5,296 bases of DNA from Bdellovibrio sp. ZAP7 (lineage in GTDB: Bacteria; Bacteroidota; Bacteroidia; Flavobacteriales; Flavobacteriaceae): positions 1 to 5,296 of the forward strand of contig CALPKO020000134.1 in assembly GCA_943324165.2 (NCBI GenBank). The letters are read 5' to 3'. Below, one piece after another: positions 1-5,296 of this stretch. The translations under genes and the position numbers were made by a program. Position 1 is the first letter of the stretch. Every line of letters begins with the position of its first letter. The notes below the pieces were generated by a model that saw only the letters and a list, made by a program, of their open reading frames with translations, searched no databases and was not told the DNA's origin.

Positions 1-225
1 AATCAACTTGCTATATATCCAAATCCTGTTAAAGGTTTATTGCAAATCGACAATCAAGAAGTTATAAAATACCAATTATTTAATGCTGTTGGTGTTGAAA
101 TTAAAAACAATACTTTGTTAATTGGTGGTTCTATAGATTGTTCGAACTTGTCAACTGGTTTTTGTATTTTGAATTTAGAAAACCAAAGTGGGGAGCAAAA
201 AGTGGTTAAGGTTTTGAAAGAGTAA
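1..225 (+). CDS. C-terminal end of a T9SS cargo protein (type A sorting domain), 5'-truncated by the window
   Basis: The frame is open from base 1 to the TAA at 223-225, giving 74 visible residues; the start lies off the left edge. The peptide begins close to a YPNP motif (LAIYPNPVKG), the usual opening of a type A T9SS C-terminal sorting domain. It continues with the typical pattern of short beta strands (YQLFNAVGVEI, then DCSNLSTGFCILNL) and ends in the basic tail KVVKVLKE. In Bacteroidota such domains direct proteins already exported by Sec through the T9SS outer-membrane channel, after which they are normally cleaved. The functional part of the protein is not visible, so its activity is unknown. 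The in-frame TTG at 40 would cut off the YPNP motif and is not a credible start. The next gene, also T9SS cargo, starts 20 bases downstream on the same strand. Confidence 0.8.
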   Translation, partial: NQLAIYPNPVKGLLQIDNQEVIKYQLFNAVGVEIKNNTLLIGGSIDCSNLSTGFCILNLENQSGEQKVVKVLKE

Positions 226-245
226 ATAGCTTATCTTATAAAACC

Positions 246-1259
246 ATGAAAAAAATAGTCTTTTTTATACTCTTGATTTTTCCTTTTTTAATTAAAACTC
301 AAATTATTAATTTTCCTGATGCCAATTTCAAAGCAAAACTTTTGCAATCATCACCATCTAGTATTATTGCACAAACAGGTTGGTTTGGTACTTATGCTGG
401 TCAACAAATTAAAATAGACAGCAATAGCGATGGCGAAATTGACCAAAATGAGGCATTGCAAGTGACACAATTGATTATTAACGGTTCATCTATTAGTAAT
501 GTTACTGGTTTAGAATATTTTGCAAATTTGAGAGTTCTACTAATAAGTAATAATTCCGTTTCTTCTTTTTACTTTCCTAGTTTAGTATATTTATATACTT
601 TGTATATTGGCAACAATCAATTGACAAGCCTTGATGTTTCCAACTATCTAGATTTGACTTATCTTATTTGTCAAAACAATCAGATCACTTCTTTTGACTG
701 CTCAATGCTACCCAATTTAAAAAATGTGTATTGTGGTCATAATTTAATCAGCAGTTTAGATTTTACTAATAATCCTTTGTTTGAAGATTTGGGGTGTGAG
801 TACAATCCCAACCTTACGAGCATAAAGATAAAAAACAACCACACCCAATTATTTGGCAGTCAAACACAGTTACAGCAATGCTGGGGTGGCAACCCCAATT
901 TAAACTACATCTGCGCCGATGCTTCGGAGATTCCTGCATTGCAGAGTTTTTTGGCTAGTTGCAACATCACGCAAACTATTACAATAGATTCGGCATGTGC
1001 GCTGGGTGTTGATGGGTTTAATGAAAGGGAGGTTTCTGTTTTTCCTAATCCTAGCAATGATGTGGTGTATCTCGACAATACCAACAATTATTTTAAATCT
1101 GTTCAGGTCTATAACAGCATCGGGCAATTAATCAGTACCCAGAAGATTGGGGTTGCTGCTAGTGCTAGCATCGACCTTAGTGGCTATAGCAAAGGCGTGT
1201 ATCTTTTGAACTTTCAAGGCGAAAAAGGAAGTAAATGTTGTAAGGTGGTTAAAGAGTAG
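246..1259 (+). CDS. Secreted leucine-rich-repeat protein with EF-hand-like loop and T9SS sorting domain
   Basis: This is a complete 337-residue protein. Residues 1-19 form a Sec signal peptide (KK, then a hydrophobic run), probably cleaved just before Q19 or I20. Residues 58-69 (DSNSDGEIDQNE) match a calcium-binding EF-hand loop, with D58, N60, D62 and E69 in ligand positions. Leucine-rich repeats follow, with an exact 21-residue period starting at L95, L116, L137, L158 and F179, plus a degenerate unit near residue 73. Several repeats carry Cys at the same place (C142, C163, C184). A Cys-containing linker covers about 212-255. The T9SS type A sorting domain runs from about 263 (VFPNPSND) to the end. 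The likely role is a surface-exposed or released binding protein; the ligand cannot be told from sequence. No ribosome binding site is visible. The start is fixed by the signal peptide. The 3' third of the gene is clearly more GC-rich than the rest. Confidence 0.87.
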   Translation: MKKIVFFILLIFPFLIKTQIINFPDANFKAKLLQSSPSSIIAQTGWFGTYAGQQIKIDSNSDGEIDQNEALQVTQLIINGSSISNVTGLEYFANLRVLLISNNSVSSFYFPSLVYLYTLYIGNNQLTSLDVSNYLDLTYLICQNNQITSFDCSMLPNLKNVYCGHNLISSLDFTNNPLFEDLGCEYNPNLTSIKIKNNHTQLFGSQTQLQQCWGGNPNLNYICADASEIPALQSFLASCNITQTITIDSACALGVDGFNEREVSVFPNPSNDVVYLDNTNNYFKSVQVYNSIGQLISTQKIGVAASASIDLSGYSKGVYLLNFQGEKGSKCCKVVKE

Positions 1260-1326
1260 GGAAATGTTTCAAAGTTAGTGATAACAATAATATTTTATTT
1301 AACTGTTTGAAAAACATATTATTTAC

Positions 1327-1381
1327 AAAAAAACAGCCCTTCAGCCATGGATTCCTCCTTTATCGGAATAACAGGAGGGCT
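1327..1381 (-). terminator. Probable intrinsic terminator of the pdxJ-hydrolase operon
   Basis: Read on the minus strand, AGCCCT (1381-1376) can pair with AGGGCT (1340-1335). One G follows, then seven U residues (the A run at 1327-1333). ATTCC and GGAAT (1369-1365 and 1355-1351) can pair inside the loop. It begins about 55 bases after the hydrolase stop codon. The outer stem is only six contiguous pairs and a competing inner hairpin exists, so efficiency is uncertain. Plus-strand transcripts meet no U-tract after this structure. Confidence 0.55.
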
Positions 1382-1397
1382 TGCAGCAAAGGAGAAT
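1334..1397. repeat. GC-rich structured palindromic element in the convergent spacer, possible dispersed repeat
   Basis: About 52% of bases 1334-1394 are G or C by hand count, in a very AT-rich spacer. The strongest hairpin pairs CCTCCTTTAT (1354-1363) with ATAACAGGAGG (1368-1378): ten pairs, one bulged C and a four-base CGGA loop. Two other pairings compete with it: AGCCCTTC (1335-1342) with GGAGGGCT (1374-1381), and ATTCCTCCTTT (1351-1361) with AAAGGAGAAT (1388-1397, one bulge). There is no reading frame. The structure is seen directly; calling it a repeat copy is inference, because only one copy lies in this window. Confidence 0.5.
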
Positions 1398-1435
1398 CAA
1401 TAGAATTGAAATAACTGTCCTTATTACTGCAATAA

Positions 1436-2197
1436 TTATTTTAAAAATTGCATCACCAATTCAAAAAACAACTTCGGGTTTTCCGCATGAAGCCAATGCC
1501 CAGCATTAGGAACTGTTGCTATTTCTGCGTTTGGGAAATGTTTTATAATTCCTTCAAAATCTTTGTCTTTGATGTAACTAGAATTTCCTCCTCTAATGAA
1601 TAAGGTTGGTTTATCAAAAAGATCGTTTTCTGAAAGTGGCTTTCCTATGGCATCATAATCTAAATTAAACGCTTTCAAATTAAAGCGGAAATCGAGTTGT
1701 CCTGGCTCTTTCCAAAACAAACTTTTCATCAAAAATTGAATTGTATCATTCTCTGAAATATACTTTTTTAAGATTAATTCTACTTCGCCACGACTTGGCT
1801 TTTGGGAAAAATCAACGGCATTCAATCCTTTAAAAATCTCTTGATGATGCGGTCTATAATATTTCGGACCAATATCTGCAACAATTAATTTGTCAACTAA
1901 ATTCGGATTTGAAACCGACAAAAACATAGCTACCTTTCCGCCCATTGAATGTCCGAGAAGGTTTATATTTTCTAAATTATGCTCTTTGCAATAATCCAAC
2001 ACATCTTGCACCATTACTTCATAATTAAACTCATCAGCATGAAAACTCCTGCCGTGATTGCGCAAATCCAACAAATGAACTTCAAATCCTTCATTTGCAA
2101 ATTGAGCTCCTAACGTTTTCCAATTGTCGGACATTCCTAAAAATCCATGTAGAATCAACAACGGTTTGCCTTCTCCTTCTATTTTTGAATACAACAT
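1436..2197 (-). CDS. Alpha/beta hydrolase, YbfF-like esterase family
   Basis: This is a 253-residue cytosolic alpha/beta-hydrolase-fold protein of the usual length for the YbfF-like esterase group. Visible motifs, in order: HGF (17-19) for the oxyanion hole; DLRNHGRS (44-51) after the third strand; the nucleophile elbow GHSMGG (82-87) with S84; VADIGP (106-111), where D108 is a candidate acid; a cap region at about 112-180; FIRGGNSSYI (200-209); and NAGHWLHAENP (231-241) with catalytic H234. YbfF-type enzymes hydrolyse short acyl esters or thioesters in vitro, but the natural substrate here is unknown. Its ATG shares one base with the pdxJ stop codon (TAATG), so the two are very probably co-transcribed and translationally coupled. 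There is no signal peptide. Family assignment is firm; substrate and any link to vitamin B6 are not. Confidence 0.92.
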   Translation of the reverse strand: MLYSKIEGEGKPLLILHGFLGMSDNWKTLGAQFANEGFEVHLLDLRNHGRSFHADEFNYEVMVQDVLDYCKEHNLENINLLGHSMGGKVAMFLSVSNPNLVDKLIVADIGPKYYRPHHQEIFKGLNAVDFSQKPSRGEVELILKKYISENDTIQFLMKSLFWKEPGQLDFRFNLKAFNLDYDAIGKPLSENDLFDKPTLFIRGGNSSYIKDKDFEGIIKHFPNAEIATVPNAGHWLHAENPKLFFELVMQFLK

Positions 2198-2910
2198 TAC
2201 TTCAACTTATTTAAATACATATTTACAACATTATCTAAACCCAGATAAATGGCTTCTGAAATCAGCGCATGACCAATAGAAACTTCCAACAAATTGGGTA
2301 TGTTTTGCTTAAAAAAAGCAATGTTTTCTTGACTCAAATCGTGTCCAGCATTTATTCCTAAACCTAATTCATTGGCTAAAATGGCTGCATTTCGATAAGC
2401 ATCAATTCCATTTTTATTTCCCAAACCATATTCGTGAGCAAAAGCTTCTGTATAAAGTTCGATTCTCTCCGTTCCAATCGCCTTAGCACCTTCAATCATT
2501 TCCAAATTTGGATCAACAAAAATCGATGTTCTAATATTATTTCTTTGAAATTCTTTTACAATTTCAGACAAATAATCCTTGTGCTTTATCGTGTTCCAAC
2601 CTGCATTGGATGTAATGGCATCATCCGCATCGGGAACCAAAGTAACTTGCGTTGGCTTTATCGCCAAAACCAAATCTATAAATTTAGGTTCTGGATTTCC
2701 TTCTATATTGTATTCCGTGTAAACAATTGATTTCAAATCTCTGGCATCTTGGTAACGAATATGGCGCTCGTCTGGTCGCGGATGAATCGTAATACCTTGC
2801 GCACCGAATTTTTGAATGTCAGCAGCCACTTTCAACAAATCTGGTACATTTCCACCGCGGGCATTTCTTAAAGTTGCAATTTTATTAATATTTACACTTA
2901 ATTTTGTCAT
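2197..2910 (-). CDS. pdxJ: Pyridoxine 5'-phosphate synthase
   Basis: PdxJ catalyses the last step of the DXP-dependent vitamin B6 route: it condenses 1-deoxy-D-xylulose 5-phosphate with 3-amino-2-oxopropyl phosphate to give pyridoxine 5'-phosphate. The family is a cytosolic TIM barrel, octameric in E. coli. The 237-residue length fits the family (about 240). Hallmarks are the N-terminal VNINKIATLRNARGG (6-20); THE ITIHPRPDERHI block (40-51) with H43, R45, H50 and R52 around the phosphate and active site; E70 in EYNIEG as the probable catalytic glutamate; LVPD (91-94); NAGHDL (187-192) with H190; and SIGHALISEAI (211-221) as the C-terminal phosphate-binding loop. All expected active-site residues are present. 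It is first in a minus-strand operon with the hydrolase and diverges from the CBS-NAD kinase operon. Confidence 0.98.
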   Translation of the reverse strand: MTKLSVNINKIATLRNARGGNVPDLLKVAADIQKFGAQGITIHPRPDERHIRYQDARDLKSIVYTEYNIEGNPEPKFIDLVLAIKPTQVTLVPDADDAITSNAGWNTIKHKDYLSEIVKEFQRNNIRTSIFVDPNLEMIEGAKAIGTERIELYTEAFAHEYGLGNKNGIDAYRNAAILANELGLGINAGHDLSQENIAFFKQNIPNLLEVSIGHALISEAIYLGLDNVVNMYLNKLK

Positions 2911-2949
2911 TTTTGATTGTTTAAATAAACGGTTTTTTAAATTTTCTCA

Positions 2950-2979
2950 CAAAAATACAAACAAACCCGCTCTTTTGAA
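2950..2979 (-). promoter_or_regulatory. Putative promoter of the pdxJ operon
   Basis: On the minus strand TATTTTTG (2957-2950) fits the Bacteroidota -7 box TAnnTTTG exactly. The -33 position, 19 bases upstream, reads TTC (2979-2977) instead of TTG, one mismatch. Transcription would start near 2943, giving a leader of about 33 bases before the ATG at 2910. The -7 box is good and the -33 box weak. Confidence 0.5.
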
Positions 2980-2990
2980 GTAAATTTTGA

Positions 2991-2998
2991 TTAATTTG
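2991..2998 (+). promoter_or_regulatory. Weak putative -7 box for the CBS-NAD kinase operon
   Basis: TTAATTTG differs from TAnnTTTG at one position and lies 22 bases before the ATG at 3021. The nearest TTG-containing -33 candidate (TTTTG, 2973-2977) leaves only 13 bases, which is short for this promoter class. I list it because an operon promoter must lie in this 110-base divergent gap and nothing better is visible on this strand. Confidence 0.35.
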
Positions 2999-3020
2999 CA
3001 TCGATTATTGACTCTTTTCT

Positions 3021-3680
3021 ATGACGCCACTTTCAGATTATATAAACAACGATTTTAAAGCAATCGAAAGTTCAGAAAATATTGCCAAAGTGCAAGATTT
3101 TTTTGCAGAAATCAATTTCTCTCACTTTCCAATTATTGAGGAAAATATTTATATTGGTTGCATTGGAGCAGATGATGTTGATAATTTTGATACTGATAAA
3201 AAGGTTGCGAACTATCGCTATGCCCTTGAGGGCTTTTTTGCCAGAACCAGCATGATTTGGATTGATGTGATGGAAGTTTTTGCTAGAAATCACACCAATA
3301 TAATGCCTGTTTTGGATGAAGAAAATCGTTATGTTGGGTATTATGAAATTAATGATGTAATTAACTTTTTCACCGAAACACCATTTTTAAAAGAACTAGG
3401 AAATATCATCATTATAGAAAAACCAGTTGCAGATTATTCGATGGCGCAGATTACACAAATTATAGAAAGCAACAATGGCAAACTTTTGGGTGCTTTTATA
3501 TCTAGTTCAACCTTTGATAAAATTCAAATTACTGTGAAAATTGGTTTGGGAACAATCAACGAAATTTTGCAAACTTTTCGTCGGTATGATTACGAAATTA
3601 TTTCCAATCATAAGGAAGACAATTATTTAACAAATTTAAAGGAACGTTCGGATTATTTAGACAAATACCTAAATATTTAA
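3021..3680 (+). CDS. CBS-domain pair protein with C-terminal ACT-like domain (AcuB-like)
   Basis: This is a 219-residue soluble protein. Residues about 5-57 form a first CBS motif (SENIAKVQDFFAEINFSHFPII, then YIGCIGADDV) and about 68-118 a second (IDVMEVFARNHTNIMPVLDE, then YVGYYEINDVINFF). Tandem CBS motifs usually build a Bateman module that binds adenine nucleotides. The C-terminal part (about 127-196) has an ACT-like beta-alpha-beta-beta-alpha-beta order: NIIIIEKP, DYSMAQITQIIESNNG, KLLGAFIS, KIQITVKI, TINEILQTFRRYDY, EIIS. No catalytic domain is present, so a sensory or regulatory role is likely. Its stop is three bases from the nadK ATG, so they almost certainly share a transcript. A role in tuning NAD kinase is inference only. 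The start at 3021 places the first CBS strand properly; no ribosome binding site is evident. Confidence 0.9.
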   Translation: MTPLSDYINNDFKAIESSENIAKVQDFFAEINFSHFPIIEENIYIGCIGADDVDNFDTDKKVANYRYALEGFFARTSMIWIDVMEVFARNHTNIMPVLDEENRYVGYYEINDVINFFTETPFLKELGNIIIIEKPVADYSMAQITQIIESNNGKLLGAFISSSTFDKIQITVKIGLGTINEILQTFRRYDYEIISNHKEDNYLTNLKERSDYLDKYLNI

Positions 3681-3683
3681 AAA

Positions 3684-4568
3684 ATGAAAGTAGCTATTTA
3701 CGGACAATATTATCAAAATAGTACAGAGCCAATTATTCGCGATATTTTTGTTTTTTTCAACCAAAAGAATGTCGAAATGGTTATTGAAGCCGATTTTTTG
3801 ACCATGCTCTATGAAAAAGAATTGGTTAAAAAAGAATATAAAACTTTTCAATCAAACGATGAGTTAGACAACACTTTTGATATGATGATTAGCATTGGCG
3901 GCGACGGAACTATCCTGCGCGCAGCAACTTTAGTGCGGAATTCCGGTGTTCCAATATTAGGAATTAACGCAGGTAGGTTGGGATTTTTAGCCATGGTTCA
4001 AAAGGAAGAAATTGCCGTTTTTCTTCAATTGGTTTTAGATAAAAAATACACCATTTCTGAAAGAAGTTTACTCAGTTTATCCACTTTTCCAACTATTGAA
4101 ACTACTGAAGATATTGATTTTGCAATGAATGAAATCTCGGTTAGCCGCAAAGATACAGCCTCGATGATAACAATCGAAACTTATCTCAACAACGAATTTT
4201 TGAATTCCTATTGGGCAGACGGACTAATTATTGCAACTCCAACAGGTTCAACAGGTTATTCTATGAGTTGTGGCGGACCAATACTTACGCCAGATGTAGA
4301 GAGTTTTGTGATAACGCCTATTGCTCCACACAATTTAAATGCTCGACCATTAGTTATTCCTGATAAAACTGAAATTCGATTAAAAGTTACCGGTCGCGAA
4401 GAAAACTACTTGTTGTCTCTAGATTCTAGAAGCACTACGGTTAAAAATGATACGGTTTTAACCATCAAAAAGACCAATTTTCATATAAAAATGGTTGAAA
4501 TTTCAGAAGAAACTTTCTTAAAAACACTTCGAAAAAAACTACTCTGGGGCGAAGACAAAAGAAATTAA
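3684..4568 (+). CDS. nadK: NAD kinase
   Basis: NadK phosphorylates NAD to NADP using ATP (or polyphosphate in some bacteria), the only route to NADP, in the cytosol. The 294-residue length is typical. Visible motifs: the N-terminal strand MKVAIYGQYY; the catalytic GGDGT loop at 72-76 with D74; GINAGRLGFL (93-102); the AMNE motif (147-150), equivalent to the conserved NE; DGLIIATPTGSTGYSMSCGGP (179-199), the substrate-binding and glycine-rich block; ITPIAPHNLNARPLVIP (210-226); and SLDSR (245-249), the late conserved aspartate motif. Nothing is missing. It follows the CBS/ACT gene with only three bases between stop and start, and a probable terminator follows about 50 bases after its stop, so the unit looks bicistronic. 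Confidence 0.98.
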   Translation: MKVAIYGQYYQNSTEPIIRDIFVFFNQKNVEMVIEADFLTMLYEKELVKKEYKTFQSNDELDNTFDMMISIGGDGTILRAATLVRNSGVPILGINAGRLGFLAMVQKEEIAVFLQLVLDKKYTISERSLLSLSTFPTIETTEDIDFAMNEISVSRKDTASMITIETYLNNEFLNSYWADGLIIATPTGSTGYSMSCGGPILTPDVESFVITPIAPHNLNARPLVIPDKTEIRLKVTGREENYLLSLDSRSTTVKNDTVLTIKKTNFHIKMVEISEETFLKTLRKKLLWGEDKRN

Positions 4569-4616
4569 GCCAATAAAAGTGAAACCCAAACACAATTTTT
4601 AAAGAAAAAAGCGTTT

Positions 4617-4666
4617 AAAGGCTATCGAATCGAAATTTTTGCTAGCTAAAAATGGTGCCTTTTTTA
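4617..4666 (+). terminator. Probable terminator after nadK
   Basis: AAAGGC (4617-4622) pairs with GCCTTT (4657-4662), followed by TTT and an AT-rich run. The loop contains a second inverted repeat, ATTTTT (4635-4640) with AAAAAT (4648-4653), around the GCTAGC palindrome at 4641-4646. The outer stem is short and the enclosed loop is 34 bases, so the call is moderate. Position, about 50 bases after the nadK stop and before a strong promoter, supports it. Confidence 0.5.
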
Positions 4667-4695
4667 AATAATAACGATATTTAATAGAATCACTA

Positions 4696-4724
4696 TTGAT
4701 AAGTTGTTAGATTTATTATCTTTG
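4696..4724 (+). promoter_or_regulatory. Promoter of the DUF6089 gene
   Basis: TTG (4696-4698), 18 bases, then TATCTTTG (4717-4724) matches the Bacteroidota promoter consensus TTG / TAnnTTTG with proper spacing. Transcription should start near 4730, giving a leader of only about 13 bases before the ATG at 4743. It is the best promoter in the window. An imperfect dyad, TTAATAG (4681-4687) and CTATTGA (4693-4699), overlaps the -33 box. Confidence 0.72.
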
Positions 4725-4742
4725 CACGCTATTTTCAAAACC

Positions 4743-5296
4743 ATGAAAAGACAATTTTTTATTTGTTTATGCATCTTACTATTTAATTTTATGAATGCAC
4801 AAATTCATGAAATTGGTCTATTTTTAGGCGGAAATAATTTTATAGGTGATATTGGGAAAACAACTTATATCAATCCAAATGAATTGGCTTATGGCGTTTT
4901 ATACAAATGGAATAGAAGCACAAGACACACTTGGAGAGCATCTTATATTCAGGGAAAAATTACCGGAAATGATTCCGAATCTGCAGCGCCGAATAGAAAT
5001 TTACGAGGTTATAGTTTCGAAAATACAGTAAAAGAATTAACGTTAGGACTTGAATTTAATTTTTTTGAGTTTAATTTACATGAATTAAAGCAACAAGTAA
5101 CCCCTTATGTTTTTGGCGGTTTAAGTCTTATGCAATATGAAGGTTTGTTTTTCAAAAATGGCCAACCTACAGCTGATGCTAACCGTGGAAACGCGGCAAT
5201 TCCGATGATAGTAGGCGTAAAATCGAATATATCGCCCAAATTGATTTTAGGATTTGAAGTGGGTGCGCGTTATACATTTGCCGATGATTTGGATGG
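4743..5296 (+). CDS. DUF6089 family outer-membrane beta-barrel-like protein, 3'-truncated by the window
   Basis: An open frame runs from ATG 4743 to the right edge (184 codons plus two bases). Residues 1-19 form a Sec signal peptide (MKRQFF, hydrophobic core, NA at 18-19), with likely cleavage before Q20. The mature start, EIGLFLGGNNFIGDIG (23-38) followed by TYINPNELAYGVLYKWN, is the pattern I associate with DUF6089 proteins of Bacteroidota. Alternating hydrophobic and aromatic strands such as TPYVFGGLSLMQYEG and LILGFEVGARYTF suggest an outer-membrane beta barrel. Its exact function is unknown. In Flavobacterium, from memory, this gene sits between nadK and the isoprenyl transferase and bamA genes, suggesting an envelope role; those genes are beyond the window. 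It has its own promoter and is separated from nadK by a probable terminator. An open stretch at 4846-5031 in another frame is a shadow of this gene. Confidence 0.85.
   Translation, partial: MKRQFFICLCILLFNFMNAQIHEIGLFLGGNNFIGDIGKTTYINPNELAYGVLYKWNRSTRHTWRASYIQGKITGNDSESAAPNRNLRGYSFENTVKELTLGLEFNFFEFNLHELKQQVTPYVFGGLSLMQYEGLFFKNGQPTADANRGNAAIPMIVGVKSNISPKLILGFEVGARYTFADDLD

Noticed and set aside
40..42. TTG as a start for the first gene
   Set aside because: The frame is open to base 1 and the YPNP motif lies upstream of it, so the gene is truncated by the window edge rather than starting here.
212..239. TTTTG and TATCTTAT as a promoter for the LRR gene
   Set aside because: Spacing is only 15 bases, the -7 box lacks the TTTG core, and the predicted start would fall on the initiation codon.
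900..1127. Open frames on the minus strand (900-1127 and 905-1087)
   Set aside because: They lie opposite the coherent sorting-domain end of the LRR gene and show no recognisable protein features; antisense shadows.
1304..1316. Small hairpin TGTTT/AAACA after the LRR gene
   Set aside because: Five AT-rich pairs with a three-base loop and no U-tract; too weak to call a terminator.
1421..1435. Inverted repeat TTATT/AATAA just after the hydrolase stop
   Set aside because: Five A-T pairs only; expected by chance in such AT-rich sequence.
2434..2730. 98-codon open frame on the plus strand inside pdxJ
   Set aside because: pdxJ is intact and strongly conserved here on the other strand; the frame has no domain or promoter support.
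3072..3293. Minus-strand open frame opposite the CBS gene (also 3669-3851 opposite the nadK start)
   Set aside because: Both lie opposite well-supported coding sequence, with composition expected of AT-rich shadows.
4641..4646. GCTAGC palindrome as a regulator site
   Set aside because: It sits in the loop of the probable nadK terminator and a six-base palindrome alone is not evidence of binding.
4846..5031. 61-codon plus-strand open frame
   Set aside because: It is out of frame with the signal-peptide-bearing DUF6089 gene that starts at 4743 and covers the same bases.

Overview
The window looks like core chromosome of a low-GC member of the Flavobacteriaceae, probably Flavobacterium or a close relative. 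Three things point there: C-terminal type IX secretion (T9SS) sorting domains on two genes, Bacteroidota-type promoters (TTG, then about 18-19 bases, then TAnnTTTG) with no clear Shine-Dalgarno sites, and the gene order CBS protein - NAD kinase - DUF6089 protein. I see no mobile element, CRISPR array, tRNA or rRNA.

Layout. Positions 1-1259 (+) hold the 3' end of one T9SS cargo gene and, 20 bases on, a complete gene for a secreted leucine-rich-repeat protein with an EF-hand-like calcium loop and its own T9SS sorting domain. Positions 1260-1435 are a convergent spacer. It contains a compact GC-rich structured element (about 1334-1397) that also supplies a U-tract terminator for the minus strand. 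Positions 2910-1436 (-) are a two-gene operon, pdxJ (vitamin B6 ring synthesis) followed by an alpha/beta hydrolase, joined by a one-base TAATG overlap. The 110-base gap at 2911-3020 is a divergent promoter region. Positions 3021-4568 (+) are a tight two-gene operon of a CBS-pair/ACT-like protein and NAD kinase, three bases apart. Positions 4569-4742 hold a probable terminator and then the best promoter in the window. From 4743 to the right edge runs the 5' part of an outer-membrane beta-barrel-like gene of the DUF6089 family.

How the genes work together. The centre is a divergent pair of cofactor operons: PdxJ for pyridoxal phosphate and NadK for NADP. The CBS/ACT protein next to NadK is a plausible nucleotide-sensing partner, but that is inference from domains and spacing. 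The left end is cell-surface cargo and the right end begins an envelope block. From memory, isoprenyl transferase and BamA genes usually follow DUF6089 in Flavobacterium, but they lie outside the window.

Most of the region is ordinary and conserved. I did not find a convincing new multi-gene system. The points most worth a second look are the structured element between the convergent genes, the CBS/ACT-NAD kinase coupling, and the sharp GC step inside the LRR gene.
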